A DNA stretch of 64,000 bases. Source: DATMBF01 sp035559595. GTDB lineage: Bacteria > Bacteroidota > Ignavibacteria > UBA10030. The position numbers and the translations under genes are program-made. Shown piece by piece: positions 37,249 through 45,670 of this stretch (positions are counted from its first letter, which is position 1; every line of letters starts with the position of its first letter). The stretch covers positions 24,600 through 88,599 of the forward strand of contig DATMBF010000006.1 in NCBI GenBank assembly GCA_035559595.1, written 5' to 3'. A model generated the notes under the pieces. It saw nothing but the letters and a program-made list of their open reading frames with translations, was not told where the DNA came from and did no database searches.

Positions 37249-39407
37249 TACTTCTCTCATCAATTACTGTTGCACAAATTCAGTACGCAAAGATTGCCGG
37301 TATTGTTGCCGATTCGGTATCGCACGTGCCTCTTGTCGGTACGAATATTCTCATCGTGGGAACGACGATAGGCACAACCACCGACACCGAAGGACGATTC
37401 ATCGTTGAAGGGCTGCAACCGACTCAGTATCATCTTGAATTTCGTTATGTCGGTTATGCAGAAACCGATGTCACGGTTGACCTCACGAACACGGATTCTG
37501 TTTGGCTCCACATCAAGCTTTCTCCCGAGCACATCGAGTCAGAGATGGTCGTTGTAACCGCCACGAGAACTCTGCGATCGATCTCCGACGTTCCTGTGCG
37601 GGTCGAAGCGATTCCCGAGGAGGAGATCGAAGAAAAACTTCTGATGACACCGTCGAGCGTGGCAATGCTGTTGAATGAATCCACTGGTATGCGGGTGCAA
37701 ACCACGAGCGCTGCATCAAGCACAGCGAATCTCCGCATTCAAGGCCTACGCGGTCGATACACACAGGTTTTACACGACGGCGTGCCCACTCTGGGAGGAC
37801 TGTCAGCAGGACTCGGACTGACTCAGTTGATTCCCCTCGATTTGCGACAAGTCGAAGTTCTGAAAGGTGCGACATCCTCGTTGTATGGTACAGATGCCAT
37901 TGCGGGCGTTGTGAATTTCCTGCCGAAAGTCCCGGGTGAACGGCCTGAGCTGACGTTGCTGCTCAACGGAACCACCCAAAAGGGAATTGATGCAGCAGGA
38001 TTCCTCTCCCAGCGCATAGGTTCAACCGGCATCAGTTTTCTCGCAAGTCATAACAGACAGGCTCGGTACGATGTCGATAATGATGGTTTCGCTGATGTTG
38101 CAGAGTTCAGGCGTTGGACATTGACGCCGCGATTGCTCGGGAACTTTTCGGACAATCTTTCACTTCGGCTCAGCCTGAATCTTCTCAGCGAACAACGTGT
38201 CGGTGGATCAATGGATGTTGCTTCACCGGCAACCGGAGCGCCACCTTATATCGAACGATTGAACACATCACGCAACGACATCTCAACCCACATCGATTGG
38301 CGTGCAACGGAAAACCAGTCCTTGTCCCTGAAGCTTGCCTATCTCCGGCTCAACAGAAGCGCAACGTATGGGGTTCAGCAATTTGAAGGCATCCAGAACG
38401 TGTATTTCTCGGACGCTCAGTACTCGCTCCATCTTCCCCGCCATCAATTGTTGGCCGGATTTGCTTATAGGCTGGAAGAATTTGAAGATAGAATCCTTAC
38501 AAGTCGGTCTTATCAATTCATCGTCCCTTCGCTCTTTGCGCAGGACGAAATCCTCTTCTCCGACGGGATCAGTCTGCTTCTTGGCGGAAGGCTCGATGCG
38601 CACAACGAGTTCGGTACCTTTTTCGTACCGCGCGCTTCGCTCATGATCCGCCCCGGTCAGCACATGACCTTGCGACTCGGCGCCGGAACCGGCTACAAAG
38701 CGCCAACGATCTTCGTCGAGGAGGCGGAAGAAACTGGATTCAAAAACGTCCGCCCCTTGCTCAACGCGAAGCCGGAACGCGCTCGGAGTGCCTCAATCGA
38801 TTTGAATTGGCGAGGGGTATTCGATGCAACAACGTTCGACGTTAATGCCGCACTCTTTCTGACGAGAATCGAAGATGCGCTGCTGGCGCATGAAGATTCC
38901 TTGCAGGCCGAGATTGTCTTTCTTAGAAACGCAACAGGGCCTGTTAAATCAACAGGAACAGAACTCTCCGCACGCTTGACTTATCACGATCTGAAGATCT
39001 TACTCGGATACACGTATCTCAGCGCTACACAGGAAGACCAAGGCATTACGAACACCATTGAGCTCAATCCAAAGCACTCTACCGGAATCGTCATTGTTTG
39101 GGAAAACCACGAGCATCAATTAAAAGTAGGATTAGAGAACTACTGGACGGGAAAACAACGAGTGTCACGCAATCCTTATCGCACGGAAACGCCGGCGTAC
39201 TGGATTACCGGAATGATTGTTGAAAAAGGATTTGGGAGATTTAAGGTGTTCGTGAATTTCGAAAACATGTTTGATTCACGACAGACACGATACGAGCCGG
39301 TTTTTGTAAGAAATTCGATAAGTGGAGAAATCCGAACGCTTCCAATTTATGCTCCATTGGAAGGAAGAGTGATCAATGGAGGAGTGAGATTGATGCTGGG
39401 AGATTAA
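37224..39407 (+). CDS. TonB-dependent outer-membrane receptor with carboxypeptidase-regulatory domain
   Basis: 727 residues. Signal peptide MFFKFSPLILLSSITVAQ, then an N-terminal CarboxypepD_reg-like Ig domain (about 22-100, IAGIVADSVSHVPLVGTNI, TDTEGRFIVEGL), a plug domain (about 115-240) with LRIQGLRGRYTQVLHDGV and the VEVLKGATSSLYGTDAIAGVVNF signature, and a 22-strand-type barrel ending NGGVRLMLGD. The ligand (siderophore, vitamin or glycan) cannot be told; no SusD partner follows. Confidence 0.92.
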   Translation: MFFKFSPLILLSSITVAQIQYAKIAGIVADSVSHVPLVGTNILIVGTTIGTTTDTEGRFIVEGLQPTQYHLEFRYVGYAETDVTVDLTNTDSVWLHIKLSPEHIESEMVVVTATRTLRSISDVPVRVEAIPEEEIEEKLLMTPSSVAMLLNESTGMRVQTTSAASSTANLRIQGLRGRYTQVLHDGVPTLGGLSAGLGLTQLIPLDLRQVEVLKGATSSLYGTDAIAGVVNFLPKVPGERPELTLLLNGTTQKGIDAAGFLSQRIGSTGISFLASHNRQARYDVDNDGFADVAEFRRWTLTPRLLGNFSDNLSLRLSLNLLSEQRVGGSMDVASPATGAPPYIERLNTSRNDISTHIDWRATENQSLSLKLAYLRLNRSATYGVQQFEGIQNVYFSDAQYSLHLPRHQLLAGFAYRLEEFEDRILTSRSYQFIVPSLFAQDEILFSDGISLLLGGRLDAHNEFGTFFVPRASLMIRPGQHMTLRLGAGTGYKAPTIFVEEAEETGFKNVRPLLNAKPERARSASIDLNWRGVFDATTFDVNAALFLTRIEDALLAHEDSLQAEIVFLRNATGPVKSTGTELSARLTYHDLKILLGYTYLSATQEDQGITNTIELNPKHSTGIVIVWENHEHQLKVGLENYWTGKQRVSRNPYRTETPAYWITGMIVEKGFGRFKVFVNFENMFDSRQTRYEPVFVRNSISGEIRTLPIYAPLEGRVINGGVRLMLGD

Positions 39408-39450
39408 CACTCAAATGAAGTCCACGCTCTTTCTATAATATCGGAGGAAC

Positions 39451-39576
39451 ATGGTCGCGCGCCCCTCTTGCTTCCCTCAGGAACATCCGAAGGATTTCAC
39501 CGTCTCAAGAACACCCGATCCCCCGGCCGGTGCGCCCATCGGAACGATCGGAGAATGGAACACGCATGATCAGTAA
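39451..39576 (+). CDS. Possible 41-residue small protein
   Basis: A short frame with a very good Shine-Dalgarno (GGAGGAAC) directly before the ATG at 39451. The product is basic-to-neutral and Pro-rich (MVARPSCFPQEHPKDF, then PDPPAGAPIGTIGEWNTHDQ). It lies in the 270-nt gap between the TonB receptor and the next OMP gene. Nothing but the ribosome site supports it. Confidence 0.3.
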   Translation: MVARPSCFPQEHPKDFTVSRTPDPPAGAPIGTIGEWNTHDQ

Positions 39577-39678
39577 TCCGCATGTTCATCGATGCCAGTC
39601 ACGCTTTGACTTTCGGGTGGGTTTTCCGTAGTTTTCTCGTCCCTGTCCTTCTTAAACATTTCGAAAGGAGAACAAAAG

Positions 39679-40431
39679 ATGAAACGATTACGGAGTATGA
39701 CACAGCGGTTTGTAACCATCGGTCTGGTTGCGATCGGTGTAACGTCAGTTTCCTTCGCACAGGTCGGCTTCAAGTTGGGGCTTGGCGGAGGCCTCGTGAG
39801 TCCCATGGCAGATTACGGCGGGTCGACAGCAGAGTATTATGACGGCAAGAATTACGGCCTTTCAACCGGTTGGAATCTCCACGGAAAGGTCCGTCTCAAT
39901 CTTGTGGGCTTCAACGTTGCCGGGCAGATCGGCTACTCTTTTCTGAGCAACAGCGGAACCCCCCCTCAGGGAGGCGGTACCGTTGAGGTCGCACACAACG
40001 TCTTTACAATCAAGGTCGGCCCCGAATACCACATCAGCCTCCCCGCATCTCCCGTTGCCATCTATCTCGGAGCCAACGGTCAATGGAACTCCTTCAGCGG
40101 CAGCACAACATTCAAAGGCATCTCGGGGGTGTCGAGCGGGACGATAGATCTCACATCAGCATCCCGTATCGGCGTAGGGTTTTCCGCGGGGGTCATTGTC
40201 AGGGTTCCGGCACTTCCGACATTCGATATTGGGCTGAACTACGACCTGATGAACCTCAGTGGTAAGGCGTTCGAGCAGGATCCTTCCAAGGATAACCGTG
40301 AAGAGTCGTACGCGTACCTTAACGACGAAAAAGATCCCGCCTACAGGGCATCGGACAGCAAACATTTTATCGCCACAAGCCGGTCTATTTCGGCATTGAC
40401 CATCACGGTTGCCGTAATGTTCGGTTTGTGA
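39679..40431 (+). CDS. Outer-membrane beta-barrel protein
   Basis: 250 residues. Signal peptide MKRLRSMTQRFVTIGLVAIGVTSVSFAQ, then strand pattern VGFKLGLGGGLVSPMADYGG, RLNLVGFNVAGQIGYSFL, and the end ALTITVAVMFGL. AAAGGAG lies 8 nt before the ATG. Probably an 8-stranded OmpA/OmpX-type barrel. The 270 nt after it hold no gene I can support. Confidence 0.75.
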   Translation: MKRLRSMTQRFVTIGLVAIGVTSVSFAQVGFKLGLGGGLVSPMADYGGSTAEYYDGKNYGLSTGWNLHGKVRLNLVGFNVAGQIGYSFLSNSGTPPQGGGTVEVAHNVFTIKVGPEYHISLPASPVAIYLGANGQWNSFSGSTTFKGISGVSSGTIDLTSASRIGVGFSAGVIVRVPALPTFDIGLNYDLMNLSGKAFEQDPSKDNREESYAYLNDEKDPAYRASDSKHFIATSRSISALTITVAVMFGL

Positions 40432-40701
40432 TCGTACCGGACGTAAGTTACCTCAACAGCGTTCCGTCGATTTGCGGAAACAGCCCAGAGAGCTTGTGTA
40501 TTTCATCGGTGCCGCGGAGGGCCTTGCTGGATGTGCTGAAGCCGGAATGGAGGGGAAAAGTACTTCACGCAGAAGTTCTTCGTAGACAAGCATTATCATT
40601 GGACATACTCGGAGAGACGGCTGCCTGCTCGGCAACGCCCTGCGACGCAAAGCCTTCGCGTCTCGGGCCGGGCCTCCGCATCAACCCGCCTTGCCTCTCC
40701 T

Positions 40702-42084
40702 CTAAACCTCGATCTTATATTTTCGCATCAGCCTATACAGCGTCGCCCGACCCACCTTGAGCTTCTTGGCAGCCTCCATGATGTTGCCGTTTGTACTCTT
40801 CAGGGCATTGCGGATGGACATCTCTTTGACCTGCTCTAATGGTAAAATCGGACTGTTTGTATCGAAGAACTGAGGTGTCTCGGACGTCACCATTTTACTA
40901 TCGAATGCTTGCACGGCAAGCGGAAGTTCTTTCTCTGTAATGATCTCCCCTTCAGCCATCACCACCGCTCGCTGCATAGCATTTTCAAGCTCGCGAACAT
41001 TTCCCGGCCATGGGTACTCATAGAGCAACTTGAGGGCTTTCTTGGAAAACCGAAGCTCAGGCTTGCCGAGCTCCTTCGTGAACTTCTTTAAGAAGAACTC
41101 CGACAGCACGAGAATATCCGACTTCCTCTCGCGAAGCGGAGGAAGAACGATAGGGAATGTCGCTAACCGGAAGTAAAGATCCTCTCTGAATTGGCGCTGG
41201 ACCACTGCTTGTTTCAAGTCCTTGTTAGTTGCCGAAATTACACGGCAGTCGGATGTAATGGTCTCGTTCCCGCCCACTCTCTCAAATTGTTTTGTCTGGA
41301 TGACCCGAAGGAGTTTCGCCTGCAGGCTGAGATCCATTTCTCCAATCTCATCCAAGAAGATTGTCCCGCCGTTTGCCTGCTCGAATTTGCCTATTCTCCG
41401 TTGAACGGCTCCCGTAAAAGCTCCCTTTTCATGACCAAACAGCTCGCTTTCCAACAGTTCTTTCGGGATAGAAGCGCAATTGACAACCACAAAGGGGCCT
41501 TCTTTCCTCTTTCCGTTATAGTGGACGGCTCGGGAAACCAGCTCTTTTCCGGTCCCACTCTCTCCCAACACAAGAACGCAGATGTCATTATCTTTTACTT
41601 TTTCAATCAGTCGAAACACCTCCTGCATCGACCCATCAGCAGAGACGATATTCTCGAACTGGAATTTCGTTCCAATATCCTCCCGTAGCCGCTGAACTTC
41701 TCTGGTCAGGTCATGGAGCTGGATAGCCTGTTTGATGGCGATTTCGAGCTTGGGGAAATCGAGCGGCTTGCTGAAGTAATCGGTTGCACCAAGTTTCAGC
41801 GCGTTCACGGCAACTTCGACGTCTCCCTGTGCGGAGAGCATAATGACAGGGAGTTCGGGATATCGCTCTTTGACGCGTTTTAAGGATTCGATGCCACCGA
41901 TCCCTGGCATCATGATATCGAGGAGAATGAGATCGGGCTTTTCGTCAAGACGTTCGAGGAGTGCTTCCCCGTTCGAAAAAAGGCGGACGGAGTAGCCCCA
42001 GCGCTTTTCAACCCATTGTTCAAGAAGTTTAGAGATCGTCGCTTCATCGTCGACGATGTAGATGAGTTTGTCGGCCACGGTCAA
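40702..42084 (-). CDS. NtrC-family sigma-54-dependent response regulator
   Basis: 460-residue enhancer-binding protein. The receiver domain (1-125) has phospho-acceptor Asp56 in DLILLDIMMPG and Lys in YFSKPLDFP. The AAA+ domain (about 145-375) has Walker A GESGTGKE, the sigma-54 contact loop GAFTGA and FLDEIGEM. The C-terminal Fis-type helix-turn-helix reads NIMEAAKKLKVGRATLYRLMRKYKI. The start is TTG at 42084 (GTG at 42078 is possible). The only close upstream gene is a stand-alone HisKA protein; the pilus-like cluster is divergent and has -24/-12 promoters, so it is the likely regulon. Confidence 0.93.
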   Translation of the reverse strand: MTVADKLIYIVDDEATISKLLEQWVEKRWGYSVRLFSNGEALLERLDEKPDLILLDIMMPGIGGIESLKRVKERYPELPVIMLSAQGDVEVAVNALKLGATDYFSKPLDFPKLEIAIKQAIQLHDLTREVQRLREDIGTKFQFENIVSADGSMQEVFRLIEKVKDNDICVLVLGESGTGKELVSRAVHYNGKRKEGPFVVVNCASIPKELLESELFGHEKGAFTGAVQRRIGKFEQANGGTIFLDEIGEMDLSLQAKLLRVIQTKQFERVGGNETITSDCRVISATNKDLKQAVVQRQFREDLYFRLATFPIVLPPLRERKSDILVLSEFFLKKFTKELGKPELRFSKKALKLLYEYPWPGNVRELENAMQRAVVMAEGEIITEKELPLAVQAFDSKMVTSETPQFFDTNSPILPLEQVKEMSIRNALKSTNGNIMEAAKKLKVGRATLYRLMRKYKIEV

Positions 42085-42111
42085 GTATACAAAGAATTGT
42101 GAAAAGTTGGA

Positions 42112-42393
42112 TTACTGCATTTGATCTTCTTGTGGAGGAGATGACTGTTGCTTCTTCGCTTCGTCGCAGAGATGGGCAATGACTCGGGAAAGTCGCTCAC
42201 CTTCGTTAATAATGATCTGCACAAACTTCTTCCTCGCTTCCTCTCCCAGAAGAGGGTCGTTGAGCATGAGTTCGGCATACCCCATAATTGATGTCAATGG
42301 AGTCCGCAGCTCGTGGGAAAGGAAAATATCCAGGGGTCGGTCCTTCACGGCATTCTCCTCTTTCTTAGGCTGATCCTGTCGGCTTTCGTCCAT
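42112..42393 (-). CDS. Stand-alone HisKA (DHp) phospho-acceptor protein
   Basis: 93 residues consisting of little but a histidine-kinase dimerisation domain: the H-box FLSHELRTPLTSIMGYAELML with phosphorylatable His, and a second helix KKFVQIIINEGERLSRVIAHL. There is no sensor, HAMP or ATP-binding catalytic domain before or after; the protein ends in a charged tail and a proper stop. It lies 27 nt before the sigma-54 regulator on the same strand. It may be a phosphotransfer partner or a competitor for a separate kinase, or a relic. Confidence 0.8.
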   Translation of the reverse strand: MDESRQDQPKKEENAVKDRPLDIFLSHELRTPLTSIMGYAELMLNDPLLGEEARKKFVQIIINEGERLSRVIAHLCDEAKKQQSSPPQEDQMQ

Positions 42394-42432
42394 GATAGTC
42401 TTGATGTACTTCTACACCACAATCGCTATGCC

Positions 42433-42448
42433 GGCAGTGTTTCAGCCA
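42433..42448 (-). promoter_or_regulatory. Possible sigma-54 promoter of the HisKA-regulator operon
   Basis: The minus strand reads TGGCTGAAACACTGCC: GG and GC separated by 10 bases, the invariant spacing of a -24/-12 element. It lies about 40 nt before the HisKA ATG. The match to the wider consensus is partial, so autoregulation is a suggestion. Confidence 0.4.
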
Positions 42449-42585
42449 AATACACAAAAAGTCGACCCAATATACTTACAATTACAGGAGAAATTGTTTC
42501 ATTTTGAGATAATATGGTGATTCTAATCTGAATACAGCATATGATACTAATGAATTTGTTTGATTATTCAACTCAAATGTATCGA

Positions 42586-42604
42586 TATGAGTCGTTTTCT
42601 CATA
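42586..42604. promoter_or_regulatory. Inverted repeat, candidate activator site upstream of the fibre cluster
   Basis: TATGAG-N7-CTCATA, a perfect 6-bp inverted repeat, centred about 70 bp upstream of the -24 element at 42665. A weaker pair TTTGA-N9-TCAAA precedes it (42559-42577). Position and symmetry fit an enhancer-binding protein site. The whole 42394-42741 gap is AT-rich and otherwise has no gene. Confidence 0.4.
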
Positions 42605-42664
42605 ACAGAACGGTAATTGAGTCGAAACTGTTGAAATTTGACTGAAATTGTGGAAAATTTGATG

Positions 42665-42680
42665 TGGCATGGCCTTTGAA
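42665..42680 (+). promoter_or_regulatory. Sigma-54 (-24/-12) promoter of the first subunit gene
   Basis: TGGCATGGCCTTTGAA against the consensus TGGCACG-N4-TTGCA: GG and TTG elements at the right spacing, with mismatches at one -24 base and at the C of the -12 GC. It lies about 62 nt before the ATG at 42742. The same form recurs at 48777 before the paralogous subunit gene, which supports it. Confidence 0.6.
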
Positions 42681-42741
42681 TGTTGATATGCAGAGAACGA
42701 AAATGCAACCAACAACAAACGAAACCTCAAAGGAAACAACA

Positions 42742-43242
42742 ATGAAAAAACTTTCCGTTATCTCGATCGTAGCGCTCGTTGCCATCTTCGGAACGCAAGC
42801 AGCATTCGCCCAGGCCAGTGCTACGCAGACCGTTTCATTGGCGGTCAATGCAGTCTATAAGATTGCCACTTCCGGCTCACCTGCTCCGCTGGTGATTACT
42901 GAAGGAACAGCAGGTTCCGACAACCTGACGTCGGTCTCCGACAACTCGACAACCTACAGCATCACACAGAATGTCGGCAATACCCTGAAGATTACCGCTC
43001 ATATGGATGCGGCTCTTCCGTCAGGCTACACACTGAATATCAATCTTGCCAGCACCAAAGGCACCAGCCTTGGCAACGTGAACATCTCCAATGCGACGGC
43101 CGGTAGCGCAGTTGATGTCGTTACAGGGATTGCCCGCGGCGCCGATGCGGCACAGACCATCGGATACACCTTCGCGGCGACTGCCTCAGCAGGAACACTG
43201 ACTTCGACCACAAAGACCATCACGTTAACACTGACGAATTAA
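42742..43242 (+). CDS. Secreted pilin-like subunit A
   Basis: 166 residues. Signal peptide MKKLSVISIVALVAIFGTQAAFAQ, then an all-beta Ig-like domain. The mature N-terminus alternates hydrophobic residues (SATQTVSLAVNAVYKIATSG), as in a donor strand; the core has SDNSTTYSI and ends in a beta strand KTITLTLTN. Closely paralogous to the gene at 48871 (shared ATATQ/SATQ, SVSDNSTTYS, INLAS, DVV.G..RG, TLT). No cysteine or lipobox. First gene of the cluster, preceded by a sigma-54-type promoter and AAAGGAAACAAC before the ATG. Likely a surface-fibre subunit; inferred. Confidence 0.75.
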   Translation: MKKLSVISIVALVAIFGTQAAFAQASATQTVSLAVNAVYKIATSGSPAPLVITEGTAGSDNLTSVSDNSTTYSITQNVGNTLKITAHMDAALPSGYTLNINLASTKGTSLGNVNISNATAGSAVDVVTGIARGADAAQTIGYTFAATASAGTLTSTTKTITLTLTN

Positions 43243-43336
43243 GGATCCTCCGCAAGGAGCGGCAGCCGTGGCAAGTATCGACGGGAGGCGTGCTTGCTAC
43301 GGTTTCGCCGTTTCTATGGGTGATGGAGGCTCAACC

Positions 43337-43810
43337 ATGAAACCAACACGGAACATCCTCAAAGCACTCTGGATCGGAAGTTTGCTGTTGGTCGGTGGAA
43401 CAACGAGTGCCGCTGGCCAGGGTTCGAGCAGACAGGTGCTGACGCTTCAGGTGGTGGAATTGAACAAGCTGTATCTCCCCTCCCTCTGGATTCAACCTTT
43501 TCAGCATTCGGATAGTATCGCACCCCATCAATTTCACCTCGATTGGATCTGCAACGGTGAGGAAAAGAAAATCACTGTAGCGAAAAAGACTCCCGGGGGA
43601 TCGTTGCTCCTTCGAGCGAACGTCTTAAGTGCGTCCGGTGACGTGGTAGAGTCAAGTGTGGAGATACGAGTTTCGAACTCGCCTGTGGATTTACTCATCG
43701 GGCTTTCCCGATCTGCCGGACGCTGCATTATTCAGTATCGATTTCAAGAAAAGGAAGCCGCGACAGCAGATTTCGCGGATGCAATTCTCTACACGATAAC
43801 AGGCGGGTAA
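43337..43810 (+). CDS. Secreted pilin-like subunit B
   Basis: 157 residues. Signal peptide MKPTRNILKALWIGSLLLVGGTTSAAGQ; the mature start SSRQVLTLQVVELNKLYL has the same alternating pattern as subunit A. Two cysteines (DWICNG and AGRCIIQYRF) may form a disulfide. The end is ILYTITGG, a terminal beta strand like the neighbours. GGAGG lies 7 nt before the ATG at 43337, so the longer frame from 43268 is rejected. Shares G-x-C-[TI]-[LI]-x-Y with subunits C and D. Confidence 0.72.
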   Translation: MKPTRNILKALWIGSLLLVGGTTSAAGQGSSRQVLTLQVVELNKLYLPSLWIQPFQHSDSIAPHQFHLDWICNGEEKKITVAKKTPGGSLLLRANVLSASGDVVESSVEIRVSNSPVDLLIGLSRSAGRCIIQYRFQEKEAATADFADAILYTITGG

Positions 43811-43855
43811 TCAACCTTGAAACTGATCGGGATGCCTGGTATATTGACACGACCT

Positions 43856-44344
43856 ATGAAGCTTCTCGTTTTCATTTCTTTCATTGCTTTCATAACCCTT
43901 ACTTCTCCCGACGAAGTTTCGGCTCAAATAGCCATGGACAATCACACTGTCACCGTTAGTGTATCGGAAATCACGCTTCTCCAGGTCAGTTCCGGCTCGG
44001 TCAATCTCACCATTACTGGGGCGAATGCCGTCGCAGGTGTCGACATGATGTCCACGACAGATCAGTCCAGTTCTCTCTCGTGGGGAACCAATGGCAGCCT
44101 CAAGAAAATCACCGTTCAAAGCAATCTGGCTGCTCCACTCTTTACTCTCAAAGTGCTCGCGTTGAATCCCACGCAAGGACTTGCTTCACCGGAGGTTACT
44201 CTCAGTTCCGCATGGCAGGACTTCCTGCTGAATATTGGAAGAACATCCGGAAGTTGTACCCTCCGCTATACCGGTATCGCCTATGCCTCCCAGGGAATGG
44301 GAACGGATACGCATTCGATTACCTTCACAATTCAAACCCAATGA
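43856..44344 (+). CDS. Secreted pilin-like subunit C
   Basis: 162 residues. Signal peptide MKLLVFISFIAFITLTSPDEVSAQ, mature start IAMDNHTVTVSVSEITLLQV, a core with VDMMSTTDQSSSLSWGTNGSLKKITVQS, one cysteine in SGSCTLRYTG, and the terminal strand SITFTIQTQ. The ATG at 43856 is chosen; a TTG at 43817 is in frame. No strong Shine-Dalgarno, so it may be coupled to subunit B 45 nt upstream. It overlaps subunit D by ATGA. Confidence 0.7.
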   Translation: MKLLVFISFIAFITLTSPDEVSAQIAMDNHTVTVSVSEITLLQVSSGSVNLTITGANAVAGVDMMSTTDQSSSLSWGTNGSLKKITVQSNLAAPLFTLKVLALNPTQGLASPEVTLSSAWQDFLLNIGRTSGSCTLRYTGIAYASQGMGTDTHSITFTIQTQ

Positions 44345-44829
44345 CCCGGGTCTTACCATATTGTGCCTTGTGGTTTAAGCTTCTGCTCCTGGGATTCGCG
44401 ATCAACGCGCTTCTCTGCTCCGCAGCCATGGCCCAGGAAATCAGAGTCCAGGGAGGTAACCCTATTCTCACCATCACAGCAGGAGTCCCCGGAGGCCAGC
44501 CGATCGCCGTAACGAATTCAACCACATCAATACGCTACCGACGTCAGACTGGGCTAACAACAAAGATAACAGTTCAGACCGTTTGCCCCGGACAGAAGTT
44601 CAACCTGCAAGTCGTTGCCATCAACGTCACAGCAGGTACACCTGCTCCGGCAGTTACGTTAACCACCGGGATGCTCGCGACGAACCTCATTACCAATATC
44701 CCGCCGCGGCCCCCAACCAACGAGAGTTGCACGCTCGTCTATACCGCCTCGAGCACGTTCGCCCAAGGCAACAGTGTTGAGTTAGGTGATGATGTCCATA
44801 CCGTCGTCTATACCCTCATCGCTCAGTAG
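44341..44829 (+). CDS. Secreted pilin-like subunit D
   Basis: 162 residues. Signal peptide MTRVLPYCALWFKLLLLGFAINALLCSAAMAQ, mature start EIRVQGGNPILTITAG, two cysteines (TVCPGQKFN, NESCTLVYTA), and the terminal strand HTVVYTLIAQ. The ATG at 44341 overlaps the stop of subunit C (ATGA), fixing the start. Resembles subunit C in the second half (FNLQVVAINVTAGTPAPAVTL versus FTLKVLALNPTQGLASPEVTL), so the pair probably arose by duplication. Confidence 0.75.
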   Translation: MTRVLPYCALWFKLLLLGFAINALLCSAAMAQEIRVQGGNPILTITAGVPGGQPIAVTNSTTSIRYRRQTGLTTKITVQTVCPGQKFNLQVVAINVTAGTPAPAVTLTTGMLATNLITNIPPRPPTNESCTLVYTASSTFAQGNSVELGDDVHTVVYTLIAQ

Positions 44830-44842
44830 AGTTAGGAACGTT

Positions 44843-45664
44843 ATGAAGAACCTCCCACTCCTCCTGTTCGTCCCTCCCTGTCTTCTCTTGCTATCGTCGT
44901 CAACATCGGCGCAGGTCTCGGTTATCGGAGAGCTTAGTCAGGAGCGGGATGCGCGACCGGGCGAGACCTATTCCGGTGCCATCGTGATTCGCAATGACAC
45001 CAACGAGCCGCAAGAGGCCAAGATTTACCAGACCGACTATTTGTTCCACTTTTCGGGCACCAATAACTACGGAGAACCCGGTTCGCATACTCGCTCCAAT
45101 GCCCAATGGGTCGCCTTCAGTCCGGCATTCGTTACTTTACCACCACAGGGAATGACCTCAATCAACTACACGGTTACCGTGCCGGCGACCGGGGGCAACC
45201 TCGTGGGAACATATTGGAGTATGTTGATGGTGGAAGGAATTCCGAAAGGCTCGCCGGAGTCTTCACTACCGGCAGAGCGAAAGAAGGCAGAGATGGGAAT
45301 TACGCAGACAATTCGTTACGGAATTCAGATCGTCACCCATATCGCCAAAACCGGAACGAAGAATATCCGCTTTGTCAATGCCCAGCTTGTCGCCAAAGAA
45401 GATAAGGGACGCATACTTCAGGTGGATATTGAGAACACCGGCGAGATTGGAATCCGCCCCGAGGTGTATGTCGAGCTTTTCAATGAGCAGGGTGCTTCGA
45501 TGGGAAAATTTCCTGGCGTTCGCTACCGGCTCTATCCGACAACCTCGGTTCGTCAATCGATCGATCTCAGCAGTGTCCCCAAGGGGACCTACAAAGCTCT
45601 TGTCGTGGTTGACGCCGGCGGCGAGGATGTTTTCGGTGCTCAGTATACGCTCAAGGTTCAATGA
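44843..45664 (+). CDS. Periplasmic Ig-fold chaperone-like protein (PapD/FimC-like)
   Basis: 273 residues. Signal peptide MKNLPLLLFVPPCLLLLSSSTSAQ, then two Ig-like domains. Domain 1 (about 25-150) has ARPGETYSGAIVIRNDTNEPQEAKIYQTDY and FVTLPPQGMTSINYTVTVP, the pattern of pilus chaperones and WxL-type Ig domains; domain 2 (about 160-273) has LQVDIENTGEIGIRPEVYVELFNEQG. AGGA lies 7 nt before the ATG at 44843. Set between subunit genes and a barrel protein, so I infer it guides subunits. It is diverged from classical FimC and lacks a recognisable PROSITE-type chaperone signature. Confidence 0.65.
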   Translation: MKNLPLLLFVPPCLLLLSSSTSAQVSVIGELSQERDARPGETYSGAIVIRNDTNEPQEAKIYQTDYLFHFSGTNNYGEPGSHTRSNAQWVAFSPAFVTLPPQGMTSINYTVTVPATGGNLVGTYWSMLMVEGIPKGSPESSLPAERKKAEMGITQTIRYGIQIVTHIAKTGTKNIRFVNAQLVAKEDKGRILQVDIENTGEIGIRPEVYVELFNEQGASMGKFPGVRYRLYPTTSVRQSIDLSSVPKGTYKALVVVDAGGEDVFGAQYTLKVQ

Positions 45665-45670
45665 TGTCTC

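Noticed and set aside
40432..40701. Possible TetR-like or other gene remnant (a GCLLGNAL string is visible)
   Set aside because: Only a few residues in one frame fit and the flanking frame does not; I see no supported feature in this gap.
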